Origin: Brachypterus glaber
Taxonomy: Eukaryota > Arthropoda > Insecta > Coleoptera > Kateretidae
Reading direction: 5' to 3'
Length of the DNA: 64,000 nt
Assembly: GCA_958510825.1 (NCBI GenBank)
Contig: OY294047.1
Location: 49,335,365 to 49,399,364, forward strand
Position numbers and translations under genes: made by a program. Position 1 is the first letter of the stretch, and every line of letters starts with the position of its first letter. The notes under the pieces are model-generated. The model saw only the letters and a list, made by a program, of their open reading frames with translations. It was not told where the DNA came from and did not search any database. Below are positions 33,376 through 45,160 of this stretch, one piece after another.

Positions 33376-33463
33376 GTTTGGGAGGCACTCAAATAGCCTT
33401 AACCAGTATGCTTGATTTTTATTTATTTTTTTTTGCATTTTTAATATTTTTTTTATTTTTTAA

Positions 33464-33496
33464 CAAAAATCCTCACAAAATACGTGAGGATTTTTG
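33464..33496. repeat. Short hairpin AAAAATCCTCAC/GTGAGGATTTTT
   Basis: CAAAAATCCTCAC pairs perfectly with GTGAGGATTTTTG across a 7-base loop, about 260 bases upstream of the exon 2 acceptor. Any role is unknown. Confidence 0.6.
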
Positions 33497-33755
33497 CTTG
33501 TGTGGGCCTTGCGGAGCATCAGATTCTTCTCTGACTGTTGTGTAATTTCACACGTTTTTCTTTTAGGTAAAAAATGAAAAAATGGCACCCCAAGCATTTT
33601 AGTTTTTCGAAACTTTTATAAATGCTATAATATAAATACACTACAGCCTACTCTATCGCCTATATTAACATACTTCTCTACCTTGATATATAATACTATT
33701 CTATGTCGAGCTTTTAACCCCACGATATGAACATAACCTTTTTTTCTGTTTTCAG

Positions 33756-33836
33756 GTCAGAAGCTATGCTGAATATACAGAGAAAACTTCGGAACAGCGA
33801 ATTCGAGCTCGCTATCGGCCTCTTGCGTGCATCCAG
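33756..33836 (+). CDS. Internal exon 2 of the same gene
   Basis: The exon is 81 bases, after TTTTTTCTGTTTTCAG and before GTGAGA. The first base completes a Lys codon with exon 1. It then reads SEAMLNIQRKLRNSEFELAI GLLRAS, ending two bases into an Arg codon. The segment is predicted to be helical with a basic-amphipathic start. The alternative frame (VRSYAEYTEK...) would meet a stop in exon 3 and is rejected. Phase agreement with both neighbours is the main evidence; no domain is recognised. Confidence 0.85.
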
Positions 33837-34100
33837 GTGAGATTTTTTACCGTTTTTATTGCGGTCGTTATCGTTTTTGATTTGTGGCTTCCTGCAGCTT
33901 AACGGCGACAGTTTTTGGCCTGATTTTACCACACCATAGCGCCACACAGTGGACTATATTATCACAAAGTAGCTATTTTTTTTATAACATTCTGGTTTAG
34001 ATTGTTGGACAAACAAAGGTTGTTTCACGTACCTACACATTCAAAATACAAGAGTATACAAGTATAAGAGTGACTCTAGAAAATGACTTTAGGTCATTTT

Positions 34101-34771
34101 CATAGGCGTGCGCAGGATTTTACTTTTGTGGGTGCAACCATGAAAATGCAGACTTTTCACCCTACCCTTGACAGGAGACAAGTACCCTTGGCCTTAAAGC
34201 CTAAATGCCCAATTGAAAGTGAATTGCCAAATCAAATACGAAAAATTAGATGGCCCCAAAATTTGTATGAAACAAAAATAGTTTATTAACAAGGAAAGAA
34301 TACTTCATTTTTGCTACGTTTAGAATATTATTCACTTCATAACTCAGGAACGGTTTAACTTATTGACTTGAAAGTTTTACTGTAGTAAAAGTCCAAACCA
34401 ATAAACATTATCATTTTATGACATAAAAAAAATAAATGTTTAACCAGGGGCGGACATTATCTTAGACACCAATTAACTTTCCATTGTTAATAACTTTTGT
34501 TCTGTTGCATCAAAATCAATTCTCCCATCGATAGGTATTGCTTTTATTTATTATTTGTGAAAATTTGCCTATGTTTACTTTAATAATAATAAAAAATATA
34601 TCGATTTCAGACCACTTAAATTTGTGAAATTAAATAAAATCAGATTCCCTATTTTGAAATTTTTGAAATAAGGTTTGCTTTCATCCGAACTTTGTGTTTA
34701 GTTTCCAAATTCTGGCGCCCTTTCAAAATTTTTGGGGTTACCATGGCATACGCGGCATCCGCACGCCTATG
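34101..34771. mobile_element. 671 bp hAT-type element with 8 bp target duplication
   Basis: GTCATTTT lies directly before (34093-34100) and after (34772-34779). The element begins CATAGGCGTGCGCAGGATTT and ends in the inverse of CATAGGCGTGCGGATGCCGC, an 11-base match that then weakens. An 8 bp duplication and CA-starting short ends are the known hAT signature. A plus-strand frame at 34083-34289 enters from outside and shows no transposase motif, so it is non-autonomous. Confidence 0.85.
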
Positions 34772-35639
34772 GTCATTTTAGTTGTGCCCAAGGTGAAAAA
34801 TACGATAAATATTCTTCAGAATTGTGTGACTCTCATTAAGTCCGAATACAAAAGCGATTTGCTCTAGCTTTCCTGAATAAGACATTATCGGACCCCTTAA
34901 GAAGTCCAAAAACGTTAATACAAAATTCCTAATACCCTATTCTGCGCCCCTAATAAAAAAGTTAACCTAATAAGCATTTATTGTGTATTCTCGAGTGTTA
35001 GTTAGATACAAACCGTAACTTCGCATTAGGAAAACGAAAATTAACCCACAAAACTAGCACAACACACATACAGACACACTTAAGCGAAAAGTTTCGGTAT
35101 AAATGCCCAATTATGTACAAGAATATCAGACGTGCCGTGGTTATGTAGCTTTTCTAGTTGCATAAGCTCGTTATACTTGTGAAAGAGTTAAGAAGTTGGG
35201 CGATAAATTCGTGGGTGGAGCGGTTCCTGCAGAGTGTTGCTACTGTCACTTCGACACACATTGGGGTTATTTAAGAATTGCAGGGCAAAACCGATTTTTT
35301 TTGCATTTTAGGATTTAAAATGTTATGAAAGGACGAGAAAATATGAAAAAGGTGGGTATTATCGATCTGTTCTTTATAAATAGTTAAAATCTTGTAATTT
35401 TGGTGAAGTCGTCGGTTCAAGTACATTTAATTTTCAATTAATAATTATATTAAATGTAAAGTAATATTTTTTAACCGTCTTCCAAAAAGAAGGAGGTTAT
35501 CAATTTGACGTGTGACTTTATTTTTTTTTGTACTTAACTTACTAAGTCAGTTATTATAAAACGCTGTCAAAATTTTTTTACTTGACAAACAATAAAAATT
35601 AATAAATTCAATTATTACCTGTAAGCATCCCAGGAAACC

Positions 35640-35815
35640 CAAAGTCGTCTTTTTGACGTCAATTATTGGGCACTAACTGACCTACATGATGTCATATAAT
35701 GACGTCTTACTGTTGTTTCAGTGACATGTATAAGTCACAGCCCAAGGACGTAACATTACTGACGTTATAATAACGTCAGAAATATGACGTTCGAATAACG
35801 TCTAACAATTTATAT
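35640..35815. repeat. Short-word array built on GACGTC/AACGTC
   Basis: GTCGTC, TTGACGTCAATTATTGGGCA, ATGACGTCTTACTG, GGACGTAACATTACTGACGT, TATAATAACGTCAGAAATAT and GACGTTCGAATAACGTCTAA place a (G/A)ACGT word about every 15-20 bases on both strands. It is preceded by CATCCCAGGAAACCC. Confidence 0.65.
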
Positions 35816-36714
35816 ATCTCTCCAATTAGTAGTTATTTATGGCCGTACCGATATGAAAGAGGAAACTAGGATTTTGCCCACGAGAAAATTATCGCACAAT
35901 GCTGGAGGTGGAGTGGGTTAATTTTAAAGTGGGCAATATTATAATATGAGATCCTATGACAGGATTTTATAGAACATTTGCTCCCAATTTAAAGTGTCGA
36001 AAGGGAAATCAGAACCATTGTGCGATGTTCGCCTACTTTGGATAAGTTTTTAGAGGAATTAGAACGGCTATTTAACCGCTTTATTATAATATTATCTAAG
36101 TGAAGTTTAAAGTCGGAGAGGAAGCACTGTTAATTGAGGAAAACGACTATTTCTAAAACAAGTCGTGAAAATGTAGGCTGCTTCTCGTTAACATGTATAC
36201 TCTTTAGTACGTCTGGATTAAAAATAAACGGTCATTCTTTTGCAACCGGTACCGAGTACCAAAAAAAAAAAGTTAAATGCAACTAAAAAAGATCCTATAG
36301 TTAACATTATTACTATAGCCTATTATATAGTAAATTAAAGATCTCACACTGTTGCCGTTGTTTCGTATTTACAAGAAATCTTACTTACCGATAACATACT
36401 TATAGCTTATTTATCTATGGAGTCTATTTAATCTGCAGTTGCGAAGAGAATAATACAAACTTGGGTTTGTTTTAATGGAAAATGCTCTGGAAGAGTGCCA
36501 CGATCCTGCCCGGTGGAGATTTTATTATTCTGGAATATAAGCCAGAGGCAACTGCTCCTTTGACAGGATCATCCTTAAAACGGGAAAATGACATATTTAA
36601 TTAAAATGGCTTACAGAAATTTATCCCATTTAATTTTAGTGAGATATTGGACAACCAGTACAATGCAGTATAGCTTTATACACAGAGAAAAATATAAACT
36701 TTAGAATATACAGG

Positions 36715-37060
36715 GTGATTAAAAAATAGGTTACTATACTTTAAGGGGTGATACTAATCCAAATTTGTCAAAAAAAGTTCCTACAAAGGTTGGTTCGTAA
36801 ATAATCTCTAGGGAGCGCCCTAATGGTATAGGAAATTAAAATTTGATTATCACTGGATCAGTATGTAACCTAATTTTAGTTTTAAATTATCTCGTGGGTA
36901 ATAAATTGATTTTTTTAATTTTATGAGTGGGAGGTTAGGGGGTAACTTTTATATAAAATTGTATTGTCAGACGAGCATGTGTACCAAATTTTAGCTTACT
37001 AAGTATATTCTGAGTGGTCGAAAAAGCCTTTGGCAGATTTGCCCTAAACAAACAAACAAA
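36715..37060. repeat. ACAGGGTG-headed dispersed repeat
   Basis: TATACAGGGTGATTAAAAAA, GGGGTGATACTAATCCAAAT and AGTTCCTACAAAGG, then GGGAGCGCCCTAATG resemble the sequence at 52785-52990 (ACAGTGTGTTC, GAGGTGATTCTACATCCAAA, ATGTGCCCTAAGAAGATGG). CCTTTGGCAGATTTGCCCT closes it. It is probably the decayed end of one LINE or DNA-element family. Confidence 0.5.
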
Positions 37061-37136
37061 CAACAACAAACATTGCAAGTTAAATAACAGTTTTACACAG
37101 TCGCAAAAACCAGTTAAGTAAGCAAAAAAGCAAGTC

Positions 37137-37325
37137 CTATGGATGCTGGATGGATGGTTTGAACGGACATCTTATGGATGTCCACAGTTGTGTCATCTGG
37201 ACTTTGAACGGATGTCCATGGGACGTCCATGGAGAAAAAATGGGCATCCTATGGACATACAGCCGTCCATGAATATACGTCCATTCGACGTCCATAATAT
37301 CACTTTGTGCTATCTGGGTTATAAC
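37137..37325. repeat. Short-word array built on GGACGTCC/ATGGATGTCCAT
   Basis: TATGGATGCTGGATGGATGG, GGACATCTTATGGATGTCCA, GGATGTCCATGGGACGTCCA, ATCCTATGGACATACAGCCG and GTCCATTCGACGTCCATAAT. The GGAYGTCC word, its own reverse complement apart from one base, occurs on both strands. It ends at TATCTGGG. Confidence 0.7.
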
Positions 37326-37892
37326 CAAGTTTTAAAAACAAGTTATAAGATTTGCTGTAAAAATATTTAATTAAGAAACAATGTTAAATAGTGGCGAAGT
37401 TTTAAATTTCATTAACTAATTTTATGCAGATTATTCGCGTTTCTTGTAAAACTGTTGCAAAACTAGACCACGTTCTGAACACAAATAGTCCCCAATTGGC
37501 GTGCAAAATAACGAAATAACTTACTATAGTAGTCCAATAAGGAACATTTTAAATAGAACATTAAAACAGACAAATTACGTCTTAATTTCTTAACAGTGGC
37601 AAACTTGGATGGAACAGGCTGTGTGGAACGGCTTTGCTGCTGAATTTATAGCCAAACTTTTCAACTTCTTAATAACTGAAACAATCTTATGCAAATCAAG
37701 TGCAATTCCGAGCCCGCGAGCTTGAGCCGAAATTATTGAAATAACCGTCTACAAAAATTACGCTAATAGAGAATAAATAGGGTCTATTTCGTGAAAATAG
37801 GGTTTATTTAATGAAATTAGGTATAATTTAACTGTAGTTTTACGTTTTTGATATAATTATCATTAAATAACATTTGCTAATTTGGTATTAGA

Positions 37893-38563
37893 TTTTTCTA
37901 CGACTGCTTTATAATGTAAGCAAATACACACACTTTTTAAACACTGAATCCATTCTAGCTCTAGATACGGTATGAATCTTCCGTATCAAGTGTTAGAATG
38001 AGCACATGTAGTGCCATCTCTTGTTTATAAAAGTAAAAGAAACTGTTGTAAAATTATCAAAAATATATTTATTTTACTATGAAATATTGAATAATTTAAT
38101 GCAATTTAAAGTTTTGCATTAAAATTACATAAAGTTTATTAGTTTTTCTTAATATTTGACCAGTTTTTTATCAATTTAGTTCAAAAAATTAAAACTGCTC
38201 CACCTTTTGTTAAATATTTAAACCTGATATTTTTCACAACAATCTGACATAACCTTCAATTTTTGCATTATAATTTGTAAATATGTGCTAAAATTAGATA
38301 AAAATCTTTTTTAAGTACTGATTTGATAAAATTATTAAATAACATTAATTGCTTTATTTAAAAATATGTGTTTTGTTGCATTTACAATGTCGAGTCACAA
38401 AAAACATTGTTTTTAACATTGTCCGCAGTTTAAAGCCATAAAGTGTTTCATATTTACAGAAGAAAAAGTATAGTCTACAACACGTATGGAATGATCATTC
38501 CGCGCTCGCGGGACAAACTTGCCGCTCGCGCGGAATATTGTCTATTCTATACTAGTTATAGAA
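37893..38563. repeat. 0.7 kb repeat with palindromic head, copy B (inverted)
   Basis: Opposite-orientation partner of 25991-26716, sharing CATTCTAGCTCTAGATACGG, AAGTGTTAGAATGAGCACAT and the terminal palindrome GTATGGAATGATCATTCCGC. The palindrome core here is reduced to GCTCGCGGGACAAACTTGCC. Confidence 0.85.
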
Positions 38564-39471
38564 TAAACTATTCTAAATCAGCTGTTGAAATTTAACAAAA
38601 CTGCATGGATAAATGCAAATGATCATATCCTTCAAAAATATATTTATTTTAGAATAATTGGTTAAGAATTAGAACTTTCCATCCTATTTCGTACACGTGC
38701 AAAATAATAACAACGAACATCGATTCAGGCGTATTCAAAATTTTAAACAACTGTCATGTGTCAGTCGCCGTTATTGGCGCTAGTGAATTGTTAGACAAGC
38801 CCCTCAAGCATGGATACCAGAGATGTCTCAGGATACCGCGTAATATGAATTTTCGGTTGAGCGCACGGTTACCCACTGCGCACGGTTACCCTACTTTCCT
38901 CTAATAAAGAAAAAAATCAGTTTTTTATAATTTCTTTTCATCATCAAAATGTCCTATTAAAACGATATTCTTTGTCGTAAAATAGTTTTATAAGCTCAAA
39001 ATTAAACTAAGGAATATAATGGCTTTAATATAGGATTTGTCATGTTTCCAACTATGACACTGAAGAATATTAAAACGTAAGATAATCCCGAGATAATATC
39101 TTTGACACAAAACAAAGTCATGTCACCTAACTATTACATATGGCACGAAACTTATATCTTATAATCTCATCTTGTATCAAACAAAAGTTGGAAGCTTTTT
39201 CTTTTTGTTAATCCACTTATTATATTCTTTGTTGTCATACAGGTGGAGGATTGTATTAAGGTACTTTTAAACTCCCAAAATTTCGAAACATCTTGTCTCA
39301 AAAAAATCAATTTTCGTTTCCTCTCCTAATCAGTTCTGTACATGATGAATTTTAACATATAGACTCCAATTACATCGGCAAAAAAAATCTCGAGTGCGGC
39401 TGGCCAGACTAGTCAATTCCTACGTATTTTGGGTTACTGAATCCGAGGTCAGAATTTAAAAGTTAGTGTTT

Positions 39472-39666
39472 AAAATGGCGGATTCAATATGGCGGATTAG
39501 ATTTTTAAAGTTGCTCGGATTTGCTTAAAACTTGGTACTTGGAGGGTTTTGGAATCGTTGATTACGAATCTAGTGCCAGTTTTCCAAAATTCAAAACGGA
39601 TATAATATGGCGGATTAGATTTTTTAAATTTTCTCGGAAAATCCGCCATATTGGATCCGCCATTTT
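39472..39666. mobile_element. AAAATGGCGGATTC inverted-repeat element
   Basis: AAAATGGCGGATTCAATATG at the left and CATATTGGATCCGCCATTTT at the right are inverse copies with one mismatch. An extra internal ATAATATGGCGGATTAGATT copy lies near 39600. Confidence 0.75.
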
Positions 39667-39684
39667 GAATTTGATGCAAAATTA

Positions 39685-39895
39685 TGCATAATCATACAAA
39701 AACTTTGTCATGCATGGTGCGCCTTCGCTAAAATTTAAAATGTTATGCATGATCATACATAATTAGGCATAGGTCTTTATATACTTTGTATACCCATACA
39801 TAAATATGCATGATCATACCAATATCAATATTCATACCTAACTTTAGGTAAAATTAGACATAATTATGCATAATGATGCATGATCATACATAAAC
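39685..39895. repeat. Short-word array built on ATGCAT/ATGATCAT
   Basis: AATTATGCATAATCATACAA, TCATGCATGGTGC, GTTATGCATGATCATACATA, AAATATGCATGATCATACCA, AATTATGCATAATGATGCAT and GATCATACATAAAC. Both ATGCAT and TGATCA are self-complementary. It ends at CCCCGGGAGAG. Confidence 0.75.
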
Positions 39896-40589
39896 TTTTT
39901 TTCCCCGGGAGAGTATGCAGTATGGGGTGCGAAGCGTTGGGTACAAATTATTATGGCTTATTTTTAAAGTTGTAACCTCAACAAGAATTAGTCTTATATC
40001 TATTTATTCTGCTATACCCGTAGTTATAATAAGAATTAACTTATACTTATTGATGAGAAACCTCAACTTTTGTTTCAGGAAAAAATAAATGGAAAGAAAA
40101 TACCAAAATTATCCACTTTTACTGAATGTAATGTTATTATTAACATTATAACTCGTGTATAAAAATAGGTTTTAATTTTTTATCATCATAAACATTTAGA
40201 TATATTGCAAGCAATTCTATTTATTATTTAACATTGTATAAAAATATAAAAAAATCTTATTGAATTCAGCTACAGAAAGCTTTGTTAAAAATTTTCTAAA
40301 GTCCTTAAAAGTTTAAAAGTTTCTAAAATGAGAAACAATTCGAGTTTCAAAAAGTATAGTCTTTTCTGTATAACATTTTTCTAAGACGTTTGATTTTAAA
40401 GTTAAATGTGTACTTTATATCATTTAAAGTTGGTTTAAAAATATTATTTACGTTTTTGCATCATGAAATTAATTATTTATTAAAAGTTGTTTGATTTTTT
40501 TTTCATAAATTTTAACGAAAATTCCCATTTTAAACCCTCAAAATAATTTCTAAAAAAAAAAAATAAAAATATATGGTCAAATAAGGAAT

Positions 40590-40920
40590 TTTGTGAGCTT
40601 TAAAATGCTGTACCAGTGATACAGTGTACCACACATCCCCTTTTTATTGAAATAATCCCCCCTATGCCCCTACTCATATTTTAAAAGTTACAGATATAAA
40701 ATATGTGACCCTGCACAAAGAAACCCACTTTTTTCGGATTTTTATGTAAAAAACTTTTTTACAGAAAAATCCGTAAAAAAAAGAAATACCTACGTAAATT
40801 GGACACACTGGGTGGATTTCTTTGTGCAGGGTCACATATATTTAAAAAGAGAGTTTAAGTTTTCCTATTTATGTGTTTTAAATTTTGAAGTCGATATATC
40901 CATTTGTTCAAAAATCACTC
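40590..40920. repeat. 8595-family fragment interrupted by a 133 bp insertion
   Basis: GTGTACCACACATCCCCTTT, CCCCCCTATGCCCCTACTCA and later AAGTCGATATATCCATTTGT, then TCAAAAATCACTCCC correspond to the right half of the 8595 element. The two parts are separated by the TA-flanked element at 40704-40836. Confidence 0.65.
40704..40836. mobile_element. 133 bp TA-flanked palindromic element
   Basis: TGTGACCCTGCACAAAGAAA at the left and TTTCTTTGTGCAGGGTCACA at the right are perfect inverse copies, with CCCAC/GTGGG-type continuation. The inside holds a second palindrome (TTTTTTCGGATTTTTATGTA / CAGAAAAATCCGTAAAAAA). TA on both sides suits Tc1/mariner-type insertion. Confidence 0.85.
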
Positions 40921-41699
40921 CCTGTCTATTATATTATGCTAGACATCTAAATCAATTTTTCCTACGATCCCTTATGAAAATGACATTTAGCACACTCTTC
41001 TGTTCTTTAGAAAACGCCTTATATCACACTATTTTGATATTTTTGTATCACCCTAGTTTGATATTTATGTATGTATGTTTGCCTAATTTCACGTATGTAG
41101 GTATGCCTTAATTTACGTTGTAGATTCTACGAATTTAGCTCACCTCGTTTTATATGCCATTTTCCACCTTTCATCGCAGCCTTTTATGATATCTTTTATG
41201 TTTTTTGATCCAAATGTTTCTGTTTTTCAGGTTAAAAATAGAAACTATAGTTATAACCATACTAGTTTGACCAAGATATAACTTGTTTTATTTATGTGTT
41301 TATTTTTTAAAAATTACTTAACGTTTAATTTAGTTAACCAAATAAGTAAATAGTAAGGTAATTACCTTACATTTCATAAAAAACATCATAATACACGGTC
41401 TTTTTCTTAGGAAATTATAAAATAGTACAATTTTTTTGTTTTATATGGGAACATATTTAAAGAAATCTAATTTAATTAGCAAACTGTCTTGCTTTGATTT
41501 ACACAAGCGGAGTACTATAATAATATAATATTGTATTAGATTTAAAAAACAAGAAAACTAAAAGTTAAAAATCATATTTCCTGTTTAACATACATAAATT
41601 TGTATGCTATTTTTTGCTTTGCTTTTCCCAAATTGAATAAGTAATAAAAATAGGAAAATATTAAATTAAGAAACTTTATATTTTTTTAGGATCGTAGGA

Positions 41700-41832
41700 A
41701 AAATAGTCTACATAACTCGTTGGAAAGTGTATTTCACACACTCGTGGGGTTTCCTCACTTGCCTGACGGCTCCTTCGTAAACCTTCCCACTCGCGTGAAA
41801 TACGTCACTTTCCACACTAGTTATGTAATATA
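41700..41832. repeat. Asymmetric palindrome, ACTCGT arm against ACTAGT arm
   Basis: CATAACTCGTTGGAAAGTGT with ATTTCACACACTCGTGGG pairs with CCCACTCGCGTGAAATACGT then CACTTTCCACACTAGTTATG. The tip is CTTGCCTGACGGCTCC. One arm has ACTCGT where the other has ACTAGT. ATAGTC lies at the left outer edge. Confidence 0.8.
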
Positions 41833-43611
41833 CCATTCCTTATGCTTTGTCTTATATCTTGCGCAATTGCATTTTTAACCAACAAAGTATTTTTCTGGAG
41901 TTGGAATACAAATAATAAAGTGAAATATAAGTTACTGGTATAAACTCTTTGCAAGAAAATAACTTGGGTTTTGTTTTAGTCACGGTTCATGGAACTCGCA
42001 GATAAGGTTGACACTTTCAACTTTAATTGTCAAGTTTTCCTCTTGAGGCTTTGTTTTGGCTTGAAAATTTCCACTATTTTTAGTTTTAAACGGCCGTTAT
42101 CTAGAAAAAAGACGCAGTTGCTATTTTAATGCTTCACCATTAATAGTGTACTAAGCAAAAAAAAAACAGTATTTGAGTGTCTTCTAGCGGGAATCGAACC
42201 CTACAAACCTAGGCCGAAAACTAAAATAGTCGGCGTTGACTGGTTAATTAATATTGAAACTGATGACATTTATGCTCAATTATTTAAATCCCAAATTTTC
42301 CAAACTGATTAAAAAGTTTATTCTTTGAAAATTTAAATTAGATAAATAATAGTAAACAATTTTGTGTTATCGTAAACCTGACAACAATGCATCATTTAAA
42401 ACTCATGTTGCGCAACGTCTGAATCTTTAGCCTAATGTTAACAATTTGTAATATACTATTAATTTTACAGACAAGGGCAGATAACTATAAGCCCAAGAAA
42501 CTTTGCCCTTGGCCCCACAAGATAAAATACATGTTTTTTGTTAGGTAGTCAATGTGCAAAGTTTATTTATTTTTTGTTTAAAGACTAGACAAATATGACA
42601 AAGTGATTACTACTACCCACCTATTTACTCATTTGAAATATCTTCTCTAATTTTATTTTTCGACCAAAGTTCCAAACAACTTCCAATAAAGATCCAACAA
42701 TGAATTGTTTATATTTAACAAATAAAACATTAACTGCTTAAGAGTCTTGCATCTTTTAATAACTTTTTACATTTTAAGAGCATTATTTTTAACACACAGA
42801 ACACAGAAAAACGATTTTTACTAGTCTGTTAAGAACATAACCTTTGTTTATTTTCACATGACGCTTCAACCTTCATAACGTGCAATGTTGCCAAACCTAT
42901 GTCCATTGTCATAAATAAAATAATTAATTAAAGTATGTTCCGGGACACTAAAAGGGCTGAAATTTTGGTTAGGTATTTTATTTGCATGTACAATCTTATC
43001 GTTGCGGGTAATTTAGTCCAAAATACGATACCCTCCTTTAAAGTTTATATCTTCTTTCGTTCAAAAGTAAACCCTGTATACCTACTAAATGTAAACCGGC
43101 GAAGAGTATAGCAAGCCATTGTTCTTACAATGCATTTGAAATGCATAGAGCGTACTAGCGTTTTATAAAGGAAATTTTTATTAAATAACTCCCTAAGAAC
43201 ATTGTTTTGTTGTAATACGCGATTCGCAAAACAGTCGAATGATGAAACAATTCCACTTTTCCAATTACTTTGAAATTAACCTTTTTTTCAGTTAACTAAA
43301 TATTGAAATATTTTTGCTTTCTACTATACTCCCTTTCAATTTTGACGTTATATATTTTTGAAATTAAAAAAAAATAATAATAATGTACAAGCCTGACATT
43401 AACACCTAATCCAAAAAACATATTTTAAGTAATCTTTGGGTTACAGATGTTTAAACTACGTTTCTTTTTTTTTGAGAAAACGCCAGTAAACCTTTTTTTT
43501 TCTACATAAGTGGTACTCTACGTTAAAAGTTTATCGGTAGCGATATTAATTCAACAATTAACTTTAGTGACAAGTTAGATTTAAATGGTACAATTTTTAG
43601 GTGTAAATTTT
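41833..43611. other. No recognised feature
   Basis: AT-rich DNA without coding or paired-repeat signal. A GAATCGAACCC phrase at 42191 recalls a tRNA T-arm, but no arms around it fold. Confidence 0.4.
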
Positions 43612-43640
43612 CAAGGTTGCGACGCGTCGCGACGGTACTC
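43612..43640. repeat. Second long GACGCGTCGCGAC site
   Basis: GCGACGCGTCGCGACGGTAC at 43619-43638 shares its CGACGCGTCGCGACG core with 3291-3305. Confidence 0.6.
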
Positions 43641-43721
43641 TAACCTGGAGAAATCATCAGATATTGGAGATTGAAAGTCTAGGAAAAACCATGTTTGTAA
43701 CTTGCTAGGTTACTCCTTGTT

Positions 43722-44106
43722 TAAAGTTAATTTTTTTAAGGTATAGTTATTTTAAATTTGCCGCTAAATACTCCACAAAGTCCGATTTACACTGAAGCAT
43801 GTGGCTTGTTTTGAATGTCAACATAACCAAAATTTATAATTTTTGATTACTTACTTTGTTTTTATGATGTTTTGATGTAAAACAAGAGAATTGATAAAGC
43901 TGTTGCTAAAAACACTTTTGTATTCCTGTAGAAACAACATTTGCTTATAAAATCGCTTTTATTCCAATAATATAGAGGAATAAACCATTGTTTTGTTCTC
44001 GTTAATGGCACGTCAACGTTTTACGGTTACGTTGCTATGGTAATTTCGAGATTGTTTACAAGCGGGAAGGTTTAAAATAACTACACCTTAAAAAAATAAA
44101 CTTTAG
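43722..44106. mobile_element. 385 bp inverted-repeat element, copy 1
   Basis: TTTTTTTAAGGTATAGTTAT at the left and ATAACTACACCTTAAAAAAA at the right are inverse copies. The body (GAAGCATGTGGCTTGTTTTG, GTTCTCGTTAATGGCACGTC) matches 49200-49627 in the opposite orientation. Copy 2 has about 45 extra bases (GATACGCATGCGTCGTAAGC). Confidence 0.85.
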
Positions 44107-44605
44107 ATTAGGTCAAATAACTGTCATTAAGGACCTCTAATTTACACTAACTGGGATTTATTCGAGAATTTATTTTACTTTACGTTTTTGCCTTGCCCTA
44201 TTTTTAAATTTAAATTTCATTTAAATTTTAATCTTTTTACTAAAAGCTTTTCGGCTTAATAGATATATGATATTTACGTAATTGTAAATAAATTTCAGAA
44301 GGTTTTAATGTTTTAAAATATATTAAAATTAATAGGATTGTAGGTTTTTTAACCCTGTAACGTTCAGTAGTACTTTTATAAGGACTAAAATTACCAAATT
44401 AGGGTACGTGACTAAATTATATCACCTAAATCGAGTTCTATCATTTTACATTTTTAAACAAAAAGTGATATTTGTGGTGTGACCATATGGCAACATTAGG
44501 CCATAATATATCGTTAGGCCATAATATATCTCAAATAAATATGTACATCATACGCAGTAATTATTTTTAAACTAAGTTATTCAAATTTAAAGTTTTTTTA
44601 CCCTT

Positions 44606-45139
44606 AAATATTCACCTTATCACGTACTAAAGTTATCATCAACATCAAAGCATCAACACATGTTGCAACACACTCTTAACAGCTGTTAGGCGCATGATCT
44701 TTAGGTTTAAAACAATGTTATATTTAAGTGACTATACTAAAAATATGTTTAAGGTTTATAACAAACATAGTTTTACTAACTAAATTAGGTTGTGTCCATT
44801 TGGTTACATGATTCCTTACTGTGTTAAGATGATTTATATTTACAATTTTGGCGAAGTCGCCAGCATGGGTAAAATATTCACCTTATCACGTACTAAAGTT
44901 ATCATCAACATCAAAGCATCAACACATGTTGCACCACACTCTAAACAGCTGTTAGGCGCATGATCTTTAGGTTTAAAACAATGTTATATTTAAGTGACTA
45001 TACTAAAAACATGTTTGACGTTTATAACAAACATAGTTTTACTAACTAAATTAGGTTGTGTCCATTTGGTTACATGATTCCTTACAGTGTTAAGATGATT
45101 TATATTTACAATTTTGGCGAAGGCGCCAGCATGGGTAAA
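44606..45139. repeat. Tandem duplication, two units of 266 bp
   Basis: AAATATTCACCTTATCACGT begins at 44606 and again at 44872. Both units run through AACACATGTTGC(A/C)(A/C)CACACTCT, GCTGTTAGGCGCATGATCTT, CATTTGGTTACATGATTCCT and GCCAGCATGGGTAAAATA. They differ at only a handful of positions, so the duplication is recent. Confidence 0.95.
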
Positions 45140-45160
45140 ATAAACTGTAAAGAAAAAAAT

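Larger units (their letters stand above)
27043..33755 (+). other. Intron of 6.7 kb
   Basis: Bounded by GTGAGT and TTTTTTCTGTTTTCAG. It holds several elements listed separately (27274, 27746, 28438, 28725, 29532, 30331, 30850, 31052, 32730). Between 31306 and 32729 I see only AT-rich DNA. Confidence 0.8.

Noticed and set aside
33756..33836. Alternative reading of exon 2 starting VRSYAEYTEK
   Set aside because: Open within the exon, but its continuation into exon 3 meets TGA after six codons. The SEAML frame fits both neighbours.
34083..34289. 68-codon frame at the start of the hAT-type element
   Set aside because: Begins outside the element, crosses the target duplication, and has no transposase motif.
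42181..42210. GGGAATCGAACCC phrase as a tRNA T-arm
   Set aside because: No second arm or A-box around it; single match only.
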